Positions 12,436 through 25,406 of a stretch of DNA of 64,000 nt are shown in pieces. Source of the stretch: Dactylellina haptotyla. Its lineage: Eukaryota > Ascomycota > Orbiliomycetes > Orbiliales > Orbiliaceae. Position 1 is the first letter of the stretch, and every line of letters begins with the position of its first letter. The position numbers were made by a program, and so were the translations under genes. The stretch is from the NCBI GenBank assembly GCA_031310005.1, contig CM062383.1, positions 2,170,001-2,234,000 on the forward strand, read 5' to 3'. A model generated the notes under the pieces. The model saw nothing but the letters and a program-made list of their open reading frames with translations, was not told the DNA's origin and did not search any database.

Positions 12436-13612
12436 ATGACAGTTGAATCTAACGTCGAGCTCCTCCCAATCCCAACCCCGGATGCCAGCAAGTTCGGGGT
12501 TGAAATCCGGGGCCTTGATCTCGCCAATCTTTCAGGTAGTCATCCTGTTCTTCCATTTTAGTTAAATCCGGTGCTAACAATATGGTATAGATGACGACTT
12601 CAAGGTCATCGAGGAGGCCCTCTACAAGCACCAGGTCGTCCTCTTCAAGAACCAGCAATCCCTCTCTCCCTATCACCAGTACCAGCTCAACCATCGTTTC
12701 TCCCCCGAAAGCACCATCTACGGCCACTCCAATACCACCAAGAAGACCACCTCGATCCTCCACCCGGACCTCAAGACCCTCCCCAACCAGCCGCAGGTCC
12801 AATTGATTGGTAACGGCTTCGTCCCAGAATACGAAGGTCTCACCAATGCCCAGCTAAAGCACCCGCACCACAAGACCTTCCATAAAACCGCCATCTCCGC
12901 CGAGGAAGACCTCGACTTCACCCGCTTCTACAGATGGCACATCGACGCCGCATTGTATGGTGCGAACATGCAACCACCAAAAGTAACCACCTTGATGGCT
13001 GTCAAAGTCCCCACAGGCCGCCGTCAGACCCTCCGTTATGACGACGGAACAAACGACTCCCTCGACGTCTCCCTCGGCACCACCGCCTTCGTCTCTGGCG
13101 AGAAGAGCTACGACATCCTCTCCGAGGAAGATAAAGAGTTCGCGCGCACGACAAAGGTGGAATACGCCGCACATCCGTACATATGGATGTCCAAAGCCAA
13201 GTCCCTCCCTACAGGACTAGGACTATTCTCCGACGGGCTCGAACTGGCCGATAGCGAGCTCCCAGAGGTGAATGAGGAGGACATCCAGATCCAACCGATC
13301 TGCTGGAAGAATCCGGTCACCGGAAACCTAGCCCTCCAAATCCATCCTTCTGCAGTCAGGAAGCTGCATCTGAAGGACGGTAGTGTGATCGATGATGTGG
13401 CCAAGGTGAGGGATATCGTTTACGGTCTTTTGAGACCAGGTATTGCACCGGAGCTCGTGTACGCGCACGACTGGGAAGAAGGCGATATGGTGTTGTTCCA
13501 TAACCGTGGAGTGTTGCATACCGTCTGTGGTGCATTCGCAGAGGATGAGGTGCGGATGTTCAGACAGTGCAATTTGGCGGACACCGAGGCGCCTGTCGGT
13601 CCGGATGCTTAA
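12436..13612 (+). CDS. xanA: Alpha-ketoglutarate-dependent xanthine dioxygenase
   Basis: Non-haem Fe(II) dioxygenase of the TauD/TfdA fold. XanA converts xanthine to uric acid using alpha-ketoglutarate and O2, an alternative to molybdenum xanthine dehydrogenase known in fungi. Two exons, 12436-12535 and 12591-13612, give 373 aa; A. nidulans XanA is about 370. The iron facial triad is visible: His150 and Asp152 in RWHIDAALY, and His343 in NRGVLHTVCGAF. Arg358 in MFRQC is placed to bind the co-substrate carboxylate. The segment LMAVKVPTGRRQTLRYDDG after the HxD motif is characteristic of XanA rather than of taurine or sulfonate dioxygenases. The protein should be cytosolic, with no signal peptide. 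GATA motifs upstream would fit nitrogen control. Assignment to the wider TauD family is certain; xanthine as substrate is inferred from motif similarity. Confidence 0.9.
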
Positions 13613-14920
13613 TTCATCCACATATTAACTGGAGTTTATAGATGGAGAAGGTGTCCAGAGAGATTTCTGATGGTTTTTATGGTTATCTTTTTATTTGATT
13701 TGATTTGATTTTTAGCGAACCGGGTTACCAGGCTCTTAGAGGGTGTCCAGGCGCATTTTTTGCTTTCCTTTCGAAACTTATATAAAGATACCAATTAGGT
13801 AAAACAAACGTAGATTCATAGATGCTACTTAGTATATTTTATAAATAATAATGACAAGTCACTCGTTTTATTCTTTTTTCCCAAAGAAAAAACTCGCATC
13901 GAAATAGATCTGTAGCTTAACAACCCGCTGAGATGATCAACCCTGCAGCTATGCAGTTCGGATCTCGTCCGAAGAACCCCATTCAACACAAACAGCGACC
14001 CTCGAGACGACACCCGCATGCGCACGTCCAGTAACATCCCCACAAAATTACCTGCGGTAAGAGAGCTCTGAAGGCAGGTGCCTCGCGAGAGCCGGCACCA
14101 GCTTGGCTGTACATGTACGCCTACAATCTTTATAATCCGCCCTCCAAACAGCTACCACCATTTGACAAAGCTTAGTCAAATACCCCGCCTACGTGTTTAG
14201 TGTTTACTGATGTTTAGTGATCACATTTCCAAGGGCTTAACTCTTCGCTAGCCAGCTTGGAAAAGGAAAATCTAGGTCCCGTTTTTAGCAAGAAAGTAAA
14301 GTTTTCGGTCCAATTGGTGGGGATGGCATCGATTTGCCAATACCGGATTGGATCGCCAAGTGTTTTTTCGGGCTTACAGGAGCTTTTCATGCTTGTCTCT
14401 CACTTCCCATCTACTTCCGGGCCTGGACTGGGGAGGTTGGCTAGCTAGCTTCGTTGGTGAACAGTAGCAGCACCACCGTGATGTATGTAATGTAGGGGAC
14501 GCGGAAGATGCACGCCAGAACAAGCTTTGTAGACTTTCCTGTATTTAAACCGCTTTGAATGTCCCTTCGGGTAGACCTTCGATTTCCTTCTCCGTTCAAT
14601 ATTATTTTCAACGAGAGCGGAAATCGACGCGGCCCGGAATCGAAAATTGCGGGGAAATTTAACTTTTTTTTGGTTTCACCTACGATATCATTCCTACTAT
14701 AACCGATAAACCACCCGGTAATTGGAAGGTATTTAATCCAGCTGGTATTCCGGCCGGTGACCTTGCTGTGGGGAATAACGTTAGTTAATAAGTATATAGA
14801 CAGCTTCGAAAGCACAGAAACCGCGGGGTAGCAAGAGCAACAAAACCCGGATAGTTATCGATAGTGGGGTGTTTCTCGTCGTTACACACTCGCTGTTCCC
14901 GTTATAAAGACGTTAAGGTT
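13613..14920. other. Intergenic, xanA to GH15 gene
   Basis: TTTGATT repeats at about 13690-13710 belong to the xanA 3' region. The remainder has no frame with recognisable protein features; the longest (minus, 14441-14815) lacks motifs and splice support. The right end should carry the GH15 promoter. Confidence 0.55.
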
Positions 14921-17900
14921 ATGCAAGCAACGATCAACACCAGAAAAACGGTAGTCATGTCGAAGGATAGGAATAACGCTCTCGGGCTGAGGTCCCAGAC
15001 GGGCTACCTGCCTGTGAGTTTGTCTAGAATTGGGATTTGGGAGGGCAATTGGGAGTGGTGTGAAGCTAATGTGGTTCTCCTACGTATAGATTGAAGCATA
15101 TGGTGAATATTCAGCGCGTACGTAATTTCGCGGATGGGAAGCTTATTGGAACTCACAGGTCTTATTGGGAATATGCACACTTGTGCACTCGTCGGTACGG
15201 GATCCCTTTCATCACACCAGAAATAACGAGTTCTATCGGTCCTTTTTTAATAACCGTTTCTGACAATTGATTAAATAGGTATTGACGGTGGCATCGATCA
15301 ACTGTGCTGGTACGCCGAATCCCCATACTGTATACCACAAACACAACACAATTATCCTCGTTTTGAATTCTCGCGATATATACCTTATTCTAGGTTCCAT
15401 TTCAAATGGACTCGAACGTTCGAGCAGTTAATAACAGATGCTGCGAATAATATAGGCCGGAATTCGACTCTCCCAGCATCTTCGCCCGCGTGCTCGACTG
15501 CCAGCGCGGTGGCCATTTCTCCATCTCTCCTTCCTACGACGCCGAGAAGGCCACGACGGATAACTACTCCCCGCCAACCACAAAGCAAGCCTACCTGCCT
15601 TCCAACAACATCCTGCAAACCCGTTTCCTCCACGAAGACGGCGTCGTCAGTCTGCTCGATTTCTTCCACCGGCCGATTAAAGATAAGGTCCTCCAGAAGG
15701 GAGAAGGTAACGGGCTGAAGAAATGGCTTATCCGGCGCGCGGAGTGTATTCGCGGAGAGATGGAGTTGGACGTCGAGTGTTTCCCCGCCTTTGATTACGC
15801 TCGGCTCCCGCATACCACGGAGATCGTGAAGGGCCCTGCCGGCGGATGTGTGACCAAGATCCTGTTCAAAACTGAGAAGAGTTAGTCCTTATTCCTCCTA
15901 TATGTATGTTTGATTTAGAGGTTAGGGAATGCGGTGGTGGCTAACACGGAAATATTTGGGAGGAAAATAGAAGAGACAGCCATGCTCCTCGAAGCTACTA
16001 TTGACTGCGAGGAAGGAGATAAATGCCCCATCATCGACTTCAAGATCGAAGAACGCCCGCCCCATCTCGGCCCCGGTGTGACCTGCAAAGTCAAGCTTCA
16101 TGAGGGCCAGTCCATATCGTTTGTCTTCCGGTGCGCTAACGACGCTGCTTCTGACGCGGTGGAAGTCAACACGAGTGTGTTGGACGGACTCCAAAAGGAA
16201 ACATCGACGTATTGGTATAACTGGATCTCACAGTCAAAGTATAAGGGGTTGTACAGGGAGGCTGTACAGAGGAGCTTGATGATTTTGAAACTGCTGACAT
16301 ACGAACCTACTGGTGCGATCGTTGCTGCGGCCACGTTTTCGCTGCCGGAGGATGTTGGAGGCGGCAGGAACTGGGTGAGTACCTGATATGATTCGGTGGT
16401 CATGGGAAACCGCTAACCTATCTGTTTAGGATTACCGCTTTTCTTGGGTTCGAGATTCCTGTAAGTTGATACGGTATTTGATTGGCTTTTGCCTAGTTCG
16501 AAACTAAAGTTATATTAGCATTCACCATCTACATCCTTCTCCGAATGGGATTCACCGCAGAAGCAGAAGCGTACATGTGAGTTATCCTATTGAAGAGCCT
16601 GATTTAAAATACTTCTAACAGCGAATAGGAATTTCATCTCAGACCGCTTGAAGAAGTCAAGAAAGAAGGATGGCGGACTTCCAATCATGTTCTCTATCCG
16701 CGGGGATACCGAGCTGGGAGAGCTGGAATTGGATCATCTCGAGGGATATCGAGGCAGCAGACCCGTCCGTATCGGTAACGGTGCAGCGGATCATCTGCAA
16801 TTGGATATCTACGGAGAGTTGATGGATGGCATCTACTTGTACAACAAGTTTGGAAAGCCGGTAAGCTAGTACATACTTCTCACGATACTGGGATACTAGA
16901 AACTCACATTATATGCCACCAGATATCCTGGGATCTGTGGGTCTCTATCCGATCTATGGTAAGTAATCCCCTAGCAGAGCAATAGCAACCGAGATTGGGA
17001 AATTATTAAGACTTAACACCTAGGTCGACTACGTCTGCACGGTTTGGAACTCCAAGGACATGTCGATCTGGGAAGTCCGCTCCCGACAACAAGACTACGT
17101 CTATTCCAAGGTCATGCTTTGGGTCGCCGTCGACCGCGGTTTGCGCCTCGCCGAGAAACGGTGTCTCCCCTGCCCCAATCGTGACCACTGGCTCAAGACC
17201 AGAGACGAAATCTACGAAACAGTCATGGAGAAGGGTTGGAACGAGGAGAAGCAATTCTTCTGCCAATCATTCGAATCGAGGGACGTTCTGGATTCCGCAA
17301 TATTGATTGGTATGCACAGCACGAATCCCGATCCGCTTTAGGATTCCCGGCCGTTAACGCAAACCATTAATTTTCTTCCTTTCTTTTTAGCTCCTCTCGT
17401 TTTCTTCATCGCACCCAATGATCCGCGTTTCCTGTCGACTATCGACCAGATCCTCAGACCGCCAGAGAAGGGCGGTCTCACCGAAGCCGGGTTGGTGTAC
17501 CGGTATAACACCGAACTCGCCGAAGATGGTACGTGTTTTGTTTTCGTATAGGAAAAAAAAAATGCAAGAATAAAAATAGTCGATAGAACGCACAGCTAAT
17601 TTCGAACATCTTGGGGCGGGGGTGTAGGTGTCGGCGGACGGGAAGGTAGTTTCAGCATGTGCACGTTCTGGCTTGTCGAAGCCTTAACTAGGGTATATCT
17701 CCGTCTCCCTCTCTCTTTTGTGCTGCAAAAGCAAACTAGGATCTATTTTTCTATCTTTTTCCTTCTATAGCCCCCGCTAACTATGAGACAACAGGCAAGC
17801 CGTTACGATAAGAAATACCTAGTCCGTGCGATTACAATCTTCGAGAACATGCTCTCCTTTTCAAACCATCTGAACATGTTTTCAGAGGAGATCGCGAGGT

Positions 17901-18007
17901 CCGGTGAACAGTTAGGAAACACTCCGCAGGCGTTCTCGCATCTCGCGATGATTTCTGCAGCCTTCAATTTATCCAGGATCCAGTCTGGGAGCTATGATGG
18001 AATGTAA
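14921..18007 (+). CDS. GH15 family glycoside hydrolase (glucoamylase/trehalase-like)
   Basis: Predicted (alpha/alpha)6-barrel glycosidase of the glucoamylase, glucodextranase and GH15 trehalase family; substrate unknown. Fourteen exons are needed: 14921-15013, 15090-15102, 15159-15194, 15279-15309, 15456-15880, 15971-16374, 16430-16460, 16519-16576, 16629-16860, 16923-16958, 17024-17309, 17391-17528, 17628-17692 and 17771-18007, giving 694 aa with all phases matching. The early tiny exons rebuild the family N-terminus: [20 protein letters not shown], then [18 protein letters not shown]. Mid-protein [10 protein letters not shown] (about 335-344) is the conserved substrate-binding motif. Glu470 in IWEVR and Glu600 in [11 protein letters not shown] occupy the general acid and base positions. 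There is no signal peptide, so it is probably intracellular, unlike secreted glucoamylases. A second in-frame ATG at 14957 may be the true start. Introns are 52-146 bp. Confidence 0.9.
15396..15424. repeat. Two adjacent palindromes inside a GH15 intron
   Basis: TCCATTT-C-AAATGGA (15396-15410) is directly followed by the perfect 14-bp palindrome CTCGAACGTTCGAG (15411-15424). Both lie in the fourth intron of the GH15 gene, about 30 bp before its acceptor. They could form small hairpins in the pre-mRNA or be a chance pair. Confidence 0.85.
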
Positions 18008-21000
18008 GAAAAAAATACATATGAAAGGTTAAGGAGAAGGATCAGTCGATCATTTACTCTTGTGCATGACATGTGGCGCATACGTATATGATTTATTACT
18101 CTAAAAGGTACTATTTGGAGGGTTAAGTACTTATTTATTTATTCATTTTCTTCAAAAATTAAGGCTGTGATTTATAGCAATAACGCCCCGAAAAAGGAGC
18201 AAGGCAGCAAATATTCACAGCGATATCATACTATAGTCTCAAACTTCCGCAAGAAAGGGCAAACTAGTCTCTTGATCAAAGTATACTTTTATCTTTCGTA
18301 TTAAAAGAGACGTTTATTGTTAGGAAGCAAACAGTCATTCGGGCCATCGCATGTATCGACTTGGAAGCGCTAGCCGATCAGATGTCCTCGCCGAATACCA
18401 ATAAATACAAAAAAAGTAACATCTGTGCCGATTGAATGCTTTGGCAATCGTGGTAGATTCTGGTAACAGTGTTTCAGCAGAAGCGAGTGAGGGAGCTTCT
18501 GAGAGAGAGAAAGGGTTCCTGTTTTATTGTTAGGGAAATGTCACACCAGGTATGCACCGGTTCAAGTCGATCCTGTAACGAAAGGGGATGCATGTATCCT
18601 TGTGGGTACATAAAAAAAAATTACAATAGGGTTTGTTGGCAACGTATTTTATCCCATGACCGAGGGGGATCAATGGAAGTGACCGGGGGCATGCAGAATA
18701 ATTGGTATTCCTGTAAGGCTTGCTCCCAAGATGAATAAGGGGAGGGAGAGGGGTTTGTGTTTATTTAGGTACCATTATCTCTTAGCGAATTATTGTATGA
18801 GAAGTTGCTGTGCCATAAAATTTGAAAACGACTGTTGAAATATTGGAGCCTTGCTGGCAAATAGCCACCTTGTTGAACGGACCGGCTTGCCCCCAATCAA
18901 CTCGGTATCTTGCAGCATTTCGAACAGTGGAGAAACAGTTATATGCAGGGCACGGAGCTCTAATCGCCATTTAAGAACCTAGTGAATATCAATAACGTTT
19001 CGCGATATCGAGCAATTCATCAGAGGCTTCGGGCCGTGATGATTGGTATCAGCTGAATCAAGCCCATCTGCACTACATCTGCCGATCATCCAGTAAGACT
19101 GTGAATATGACATAACCATCCAGGAGAGAAGAATAACGCCAGTGGGGCGAATAACGACCAGGGAAGGCGTAGGTGCCTCTTTTGCACGTCGTTACCCACG
19201 ATGTCGGAACTTTGCCCCTGAGGCTGAAATTTAAAGTGTGGAACTTACCCGTTTTTGACTGAAGGTTGCGAGGGTGGAAAGACGTAAGGTTGAATGAGAG
19301 CCAGTAGATTCAAAAATATCAATAATTGCGGGAAGGAAATTTTCTTATACTTGCGATCCGCTTGTCCTTAGGGTGGTTAGGTTAAACGTTATCTCGGGAT
19401 GTAATATCAAGGTTGGGTTAACGAATCAGCGAGAGTCAAAACTTCAGCCTCATGACCTCAAAGAATGTTGCGTTTCTCGAATATCACTGGTGGGACCGGG
19501 GGGTCCCGCTATCATTGTTAGTATTTAGTAATAGACGTGATAACATGATTACCTATCGTTATTGAGGAGAATCTTTCTTTTTATTTTTGTTTTTCCCTGT
19601 ACCGTAGACGAGAAACTTATGAACGAGATCTCAAACAAACCTGTCATACTGGGATTCGAAAAAACAAAAAGAAAAGAAAGGAAACCATAACGACGCGAGG
19701 TTGCGACGAAAGAACGGCGAGAGAGCCTATTGGTGGGTGTCTATGAACTGTCTCAAGGGCACTCCGGGCCTGGTTTTCGCTTTTGGTTCTTTTGTGAATC
19801 GTGGTTCGTAATCCGTTCGTGTCCGCGAGGCTCAAATATGGAACCCGCCAAAATGGTTCCTTTATTGGGTTGTGGTGGGGTGAGGGATGCTCGCACCCTG
19901 GTAGGCGGTTTATGTCATAGTCCGTCTGGTCTGGTGCGGTCTGGGCACGGTGGGGGAAGTGGGAGTGTGGGCTCTCTTCGGGTCGGTCAGGAACGAGGGC
20001 GCATTTGCCTGCTACCGATCACCGAAACGCAGCTCGCCTGGTAAACGATCTGGTAACGATCTGACACATGCATCAAGTGCCCCGATGCCTCCGGCGAAGT
20101 CCCCGGATCAAACACGGCGTCGGGGAGGAATGAATGCTGGCGACGTAAACTGGCGAACGCACGACTTTGTCAGCCGGCGTCCCCGCAGAACCATCGTCGA
20201 GGCCGAGCCACCTCTTCGACGTCGACGAAGGCGCTAATCTAAGATTAAACACTCGTGACATCCCGATATCTCGATATGCCGAGGGAAAACTGCTTCGCAT
20301 ACAAGGCTTCCTTACGACGATACCGTCGATTGTCCACGTAAACTCAACGGTGATACCGTCATTAGTTACTCCTCCTCAGCACCTCGTTGCGCTCATGAGT
20401 CAAGAATTAGGACTGGCTATGTTTAAGATCCTACCTCTCAGCTTGGGTGACCGATGTCGTGGTCATCAACCTCGTTCATCAACGAAAACCTATTTGTAGC
20501 TTGCCGGCGGCTTCCGATGAGGGGCGAGACTGTGGGTATGCGTTTTCGTGTCTTTCTCGAGTTAGCGGATTTAAAGGGCCGAAGGACTCAAATATTTGAT
20601 CCCAATGCGAAAAACGCTGCGATTATATGCCTGAGGTTGCTATCCGTTCTTATTTTCTGCGGTGAAATCATATTATCCTCCGTTCGGTGCCTCGCGGTAG
20701 GACGTTTGAAGCCTAGAGAATAATTTGGAATCGCGCATAATGCTAGAATTCGAGATGGCGCCCAATATCCACCACCGCTGAAGCTGAACGGCCTCATAAT
20801 GAATTCAAGTCAAGATGGCTTTGAGGCGAGCATTGAAAACCAGAATTTAGAATTCCCCAATTTGCAGTAAAACATGCAGCGATCCGCTTTGAATCCTTCA
20901 TCGTGCGAGCAACCTCCCACAATTTCCACAGCAGAATCCGGGCGAGGCCTGGTGTAAGAGGTGTTTGTCGCGCATCCTTCGCATGAATTCTGACTCTCCC

Positions 21001-23669
21001 GCCACAGCTGCGGTGCTGGCAAGTAAGGCAGACTCACTCTCGCCAATGACACCAGCGCCCAACCACAACACACCGCTCTTGCAGGTGACCAGATTCGCTT
21101 GGGCGACCTCGAACATTCGAAACTGGTGACATGCGACAATCCGCAGGACACTGCAGCAGAGGAAAATCCAAGCTAAGGGTTCCATGTCCCGGCAATGCTG
21201 ACACCTCGGACAATCGCAGGGTGAATGAGTGAGCCAGCGACAATCGACATCTTCATCGTGTTCGTCGTGTTCATTTCCAATTGTGAGATCATATTCTTTT
21301 CGTCCAGGCAAGCAATCGGCTTGCCCCTCGATGAAACCAGCCCGCCGGCTTTTCGTGCGCCCACTCCCAAAATATGACGTTGGGGAGCCAAATGATCAGG
21401 CAGAACGAGAGAGCACCTGCCGTACCATGCGACACACGCCTCATCCATTCATTCATCAGTCGCACAGATTGCTGCTGCTGCTTGTGAAACGAACACCGCC
21501 GACATCGAGATAGTTCCATTCGATGCACAGAGGCTATCGATAATCGTATTTTCTCGTTTTCGCGGCGCAGAAGAAAATGCGACTGGGAAGCCGACAGGGA
21601 TGCTGCCGAAGCAGGCCTGCACCGTAATGAGCCATTCCTGGTGTATTTATAAACCCCTGCAACCTGTGGTTGGTCGAAGAGACGGGTGCTGCGACGAGGC
21701 CCAGGGGGATAAGATCTTTTCGCCTTGCTCGCCCAGGCACCACCACCACCGCCAGCTTTGCCGTGAGCTTTTGGTGCCCTGCGCACAAAAATCGGTTGCC
21801 CCATGCGGCCAGCCATCCCAGCAGACCCGTCCCTGTCGACATATCAACGTGGGTGGGTGCAAGGCGTAGATACACCTTTAGCTCGGGTCGCTATACTATT
21901 CTTGTGTGGTTGGTGAGATGGTTTGATATATTAGGTCAGAATGCGAAATAGAAAAGCTTCCAAAAAAACAAAAATTGGCCTTCTTGCTACTGCGTCGGGG
22001 CACATGAAATTTTTCTTAGCTCCCTCCTCCCACCACACCCCCTCCCCAAGTGAGGGGGTGAAGAATAAGAAATAATGAGTCGTGATCAGAGAAAAGCAGC
22101 CTGTCCTGTGCGAAACATCCAGTGCATGCAGCGCAATTGGGCTTTTCGGAGCTTCCACTTCCCCACCACGCGCTCGTGCGCGCGGTCTAGGACCACCCAC
22201 CTTGTCAAAATCTCGTGGGCCCACAGACTCGGGGCAAGGACACCCTCTTTTAGACTACAATCCAAAGACTCGCGAATGCAAGAGTGCATCTAGGGTCGGC
22301 CGCGACTGGGTAAGGTTGCTAAGATATGGGATAGAGCGACTCTCCGGCCGAAAAGCACCAGCTATAGCCCGCCGCGATTGGAGCAGCCTTACAACAAGGC
22401 CACCCATTTGCCATTTTCTTTTTCTTTTTCTTGTGAAATCTATTCGATTCTGCCGACTGATAGAAAAATAAGAGCTAAGATTCTTCTTTTACTGTGGCTT
22501 TATTTCTGCCAGATAAGATTGACGTCTCGATCCTAATTCGGAACCCAGGGCAGCTCGTTCGGTTTTTTTCGTTATATATATTTATCGTTGGGTGTTCGCA
22601 TGACTCTGGCGCACTAGCTTCTTGAAACGAGAACCGCCCCAAACCACCTCGCATTTTTTTACAAATACCGTCGTCTGTTCTTTACTATCTTGTTATTAAT
22701 CACATTTTGCCCGTCTCTTCATACCAAATCACGAAAATACCCCCAGTCCAGTCTCATTTTTTAATTTGAGGCAATCCCCATAAAAATAAATTAAAAAAAC
22801 AAAATTCAGCGGCAGATACACGGATAGCTAAAAAGAAAAACAGAGAATAAAAAAAGAAATAATCACTTTGACAGTGACTTTCCTGCTTCTTTTCTTCTTC
22901 TTTTATTTCAACGGTTCCCTTTTCTGTTATAGCGCCCATCTGTTATAATCCGCAGAGTATTCCAAAAGCCTCGCTGCCGTTCTCCGTCTTTTTTCTAGGC
23001 AAATGTACCTTAATGTGCGGATGCCTTATCGATTCCAGGCGACAGCTGCAATCCTAACACAAAGCCCATCATCCGCACGAAAACATATATTATCCCTTGA
23101 TCAGACGAATACCGCATGCATCCTCTCGGATCCTGTCAATCCATCCCCTTTCAAATTTAATTCTCCTACTGTATAACGTCGGTAGACCAATTTTCGTCCC
23201 TGAATATACTACCCTCGTACTCGCGAAAAACGTTACGTTTTACAAGCATCGTTGTCTGTTCTTTTTGGATGAGTCTATGACAGGCACCGCACCTTTTTCC
23301 TGTCATCTGAACAACATCCCCCCCAGTTCGAATGACTTGCATGACTTTTACGTACCAGGATTCAGTTTACGACTTTTCTTTATGACTTTGTGTCCATCCA
23401 GTCGATACGTTTATATAATAACTTAGACACACAGACCCTCGCCGGCAAAACGTTAGCTTCGATCTTCGTTCCTGCTTTTCAAGACCAAGCTTCTTTTGAT
23501 GCATATTTCTCAACAAATCATTATAATACCCTTCAACGGCTGAATATAACGATTAATTATCCGGCATATTTCTATTGTCTTTCATTTTCCTTTTCGAAGC
23601 AATAGCCTCTTTTTTATTCATTTTATCTGATACTTCTTGTTCGGGAATACCCTAGCCTTGCATAGCGAG
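18008..23669. other. Long intergenic region, 5.7 kb, no gene supported
   Basis: No frame here has recognisable domains or a credible exon chain. The largest open frames (minus 21289-21816, 175 codons; minus 20898-21311, 137 codons) are compositionally mixed and overlap alternatives on both strands. Patches of higher GC at about 19700-20250 and 21000-22400 alternate with AT-rich DNA. The final kilobase (22480-23669) is pyrimidine-rich and probably contains the promoter and leader of the NmrA-like gene. No tRNA T-arm or D-arm pair was found. Confidence 0.5.
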
Positions 23670-24989
23670 ATGTCTTCCTCATCTTCTACTTCTTCTTTGT
23701 CCTCTCTTTCTTCAAACTCTTCCAACTACTATAAGCCCAAGGTTGCTCTGATAGGGAGTGGAGGTCTCCTTGGAGATGCTACCTTGATGGCTTTCTTGTC
23801 TTCCGAATTCTCTGATTACTTTGCAAAGCCAATCAGAGTGATAACTAGAAACATGGATCAACCTCTCCCTGAACACGTAAGTGCTATACCCTCGCTTTTG
23901 TTACGTATTAAACAGCCAGATATCTCGGGAACATAAGAGAGAAGAAAACAGAAAAACTGATGGGCGAGGTGTGAATATATAGGCGACCTTTCTTCGTGTA
24001 GACTGGGATGATGATAACGTTGAAGAACATCTGACAAGGTGTCTCCGTGGGGTCAGCATCGTCGTGAATCTGCTTGGATGTGAGTTATATGTCTTCCTTT
24101 TTATCTCCGCGCCTAGAAATCATAGTTGTCCCGATCAAAGCAAAACGTTTATAAACTGACAAATTTGGCAATGTCGTTAAGACAATCCTGATGCCTGGGA
24201 CATCATTACAAGAGCCGTGTGTCGAGTTAAGCCTCAACTCTACATTCCTCCCGAATTGTAAGTCATCTTATCTTACTCTTTCTCTCTCTCCACCTACTCT
24301 CGTGCGAGAGAAACATCGTGCGAGACAGGAAATGCTTCGCCGTCAAGAGTATAGCATCGACTAACACATCGTATAGCTCCTTCGACCATACCGTATGGGA
24401 CCCTCGAAGGATACCCATCGGCTCTGTCGTTGATGACAAGAGACGGCAGACAGAGATAGCGCGGGCCGCAGGCATTCGCACTGTCCAAATCTTCTGCGGT
24501 ATGATCATGGAAAACATCATCTCAGGACCGCACACTGGAATCGACTTTTCGGCGAGACGACGAGTCATGGCTGTTTCCACCGACAGCGGTAGCGAGTCTG
24601 CTATTTCTTTCACTTCGTCTTGGGATGTCGGCCGAGCTATAGCGGCCATATCTACGATGCCAGCTGGCGTTCTACGAGGAGAACTCGACCAGGTCTACAT
24701 TTCAGGAGACACTGGCTCGTGGAGCAAAATTGCGAAACTCATGAACGCCCAGGTCACATACGTGGGAGCTTCCACATTCGAATCACAATACATCGATCAC
24801 AGTAGCCCAATCGAATCATTCATCAGAATCGCAGCGGCGGACGGCCAGCTACACTTCCCAGCACAACAGTCCTCTCGGAGCCGGCGTGGAGCTCCCTTGA
24901 ACCACAATCACCTGGTAGACTCGATGGCCACGAAGGGATGGGTTAAGCTATCCCAGGTAGTTAGACATTTTGATAAGCATGGTATTTGA
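23670..24989 (+). CDS. NmrA-like NAD(P)-binding oxidoreductase
   Basis: Atypical short-chain reductase of the NmrA/isoflavone-reductase type; these are either redox sensors or reductases of small aromatic compounds. Four exons, 23670-23876, 23983-24079, 24182-24257 and 24377-24989, give 330 aa. A Ser-rich leader (residues 2-18) precedes the Rossmann beta-strand and glycine motif VALIGSGGLLGDATL (Gly29, 31, 32 and 35). The second exon carries the CLRGVSIVVNLLG strand typical of the family. Later segments (IFCGMIMENIISG; SFTSSWDVGRAIAAI; VYISGDTGSW) match the central and substrate-binding regions. No catalytic Tyr-x-x-x-Lys is evident, as expected for this group. A weak GT donor just before the stop (at 24982) is in phase with the exon at 25407-25915, so the C-terminus could instead continue into a basic tail, giving 497 aa. 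The stop-codon model is listed as default. Confidence 0.82.
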
Positions 24990-25406
24990 CAAATTCTCCC
25001 CAATTTAGTTTGTTCTTTGATACCCCTCTCAGTTTTTTAGTTTATGTTTCTTGATTATTTTCTTTGCGATTATTTTTCGTCCCAACTTGTCCGCAGTTAT
25101 GCATATTATTGCCGATGAATTTGCCTATTCTTTTTTGCAATCTGTTTGATGACTATTTTATCACGTCAGCGCAATTTCCCTCTCGTACAAGAAATACCCC
25201 CATTCATACGAACTCGGCATAACTTTCTGGTGTTGGAAATCGGCGTTCCCTGTTCTTCCCATGTGGTTTCTCGATTTTTCTGCGCATTCTGCGTTATCAC
25301 ATTTTGTTCATCGGGCTCTGATCCCACAAACTCTCCGTTCTTGCCTTTTCAAATGTGATTTAAACAATAATAGTAACTTATTCTCTCCTTCATGATCTAT
25401 TTCTAG

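Noticed and set aside
21289-21816. 175-codon minus-strand ORF
   Set aside because: Overlaps open frames on both strands in a GC-richer patch, and no domain, signal or exon chain is seen.
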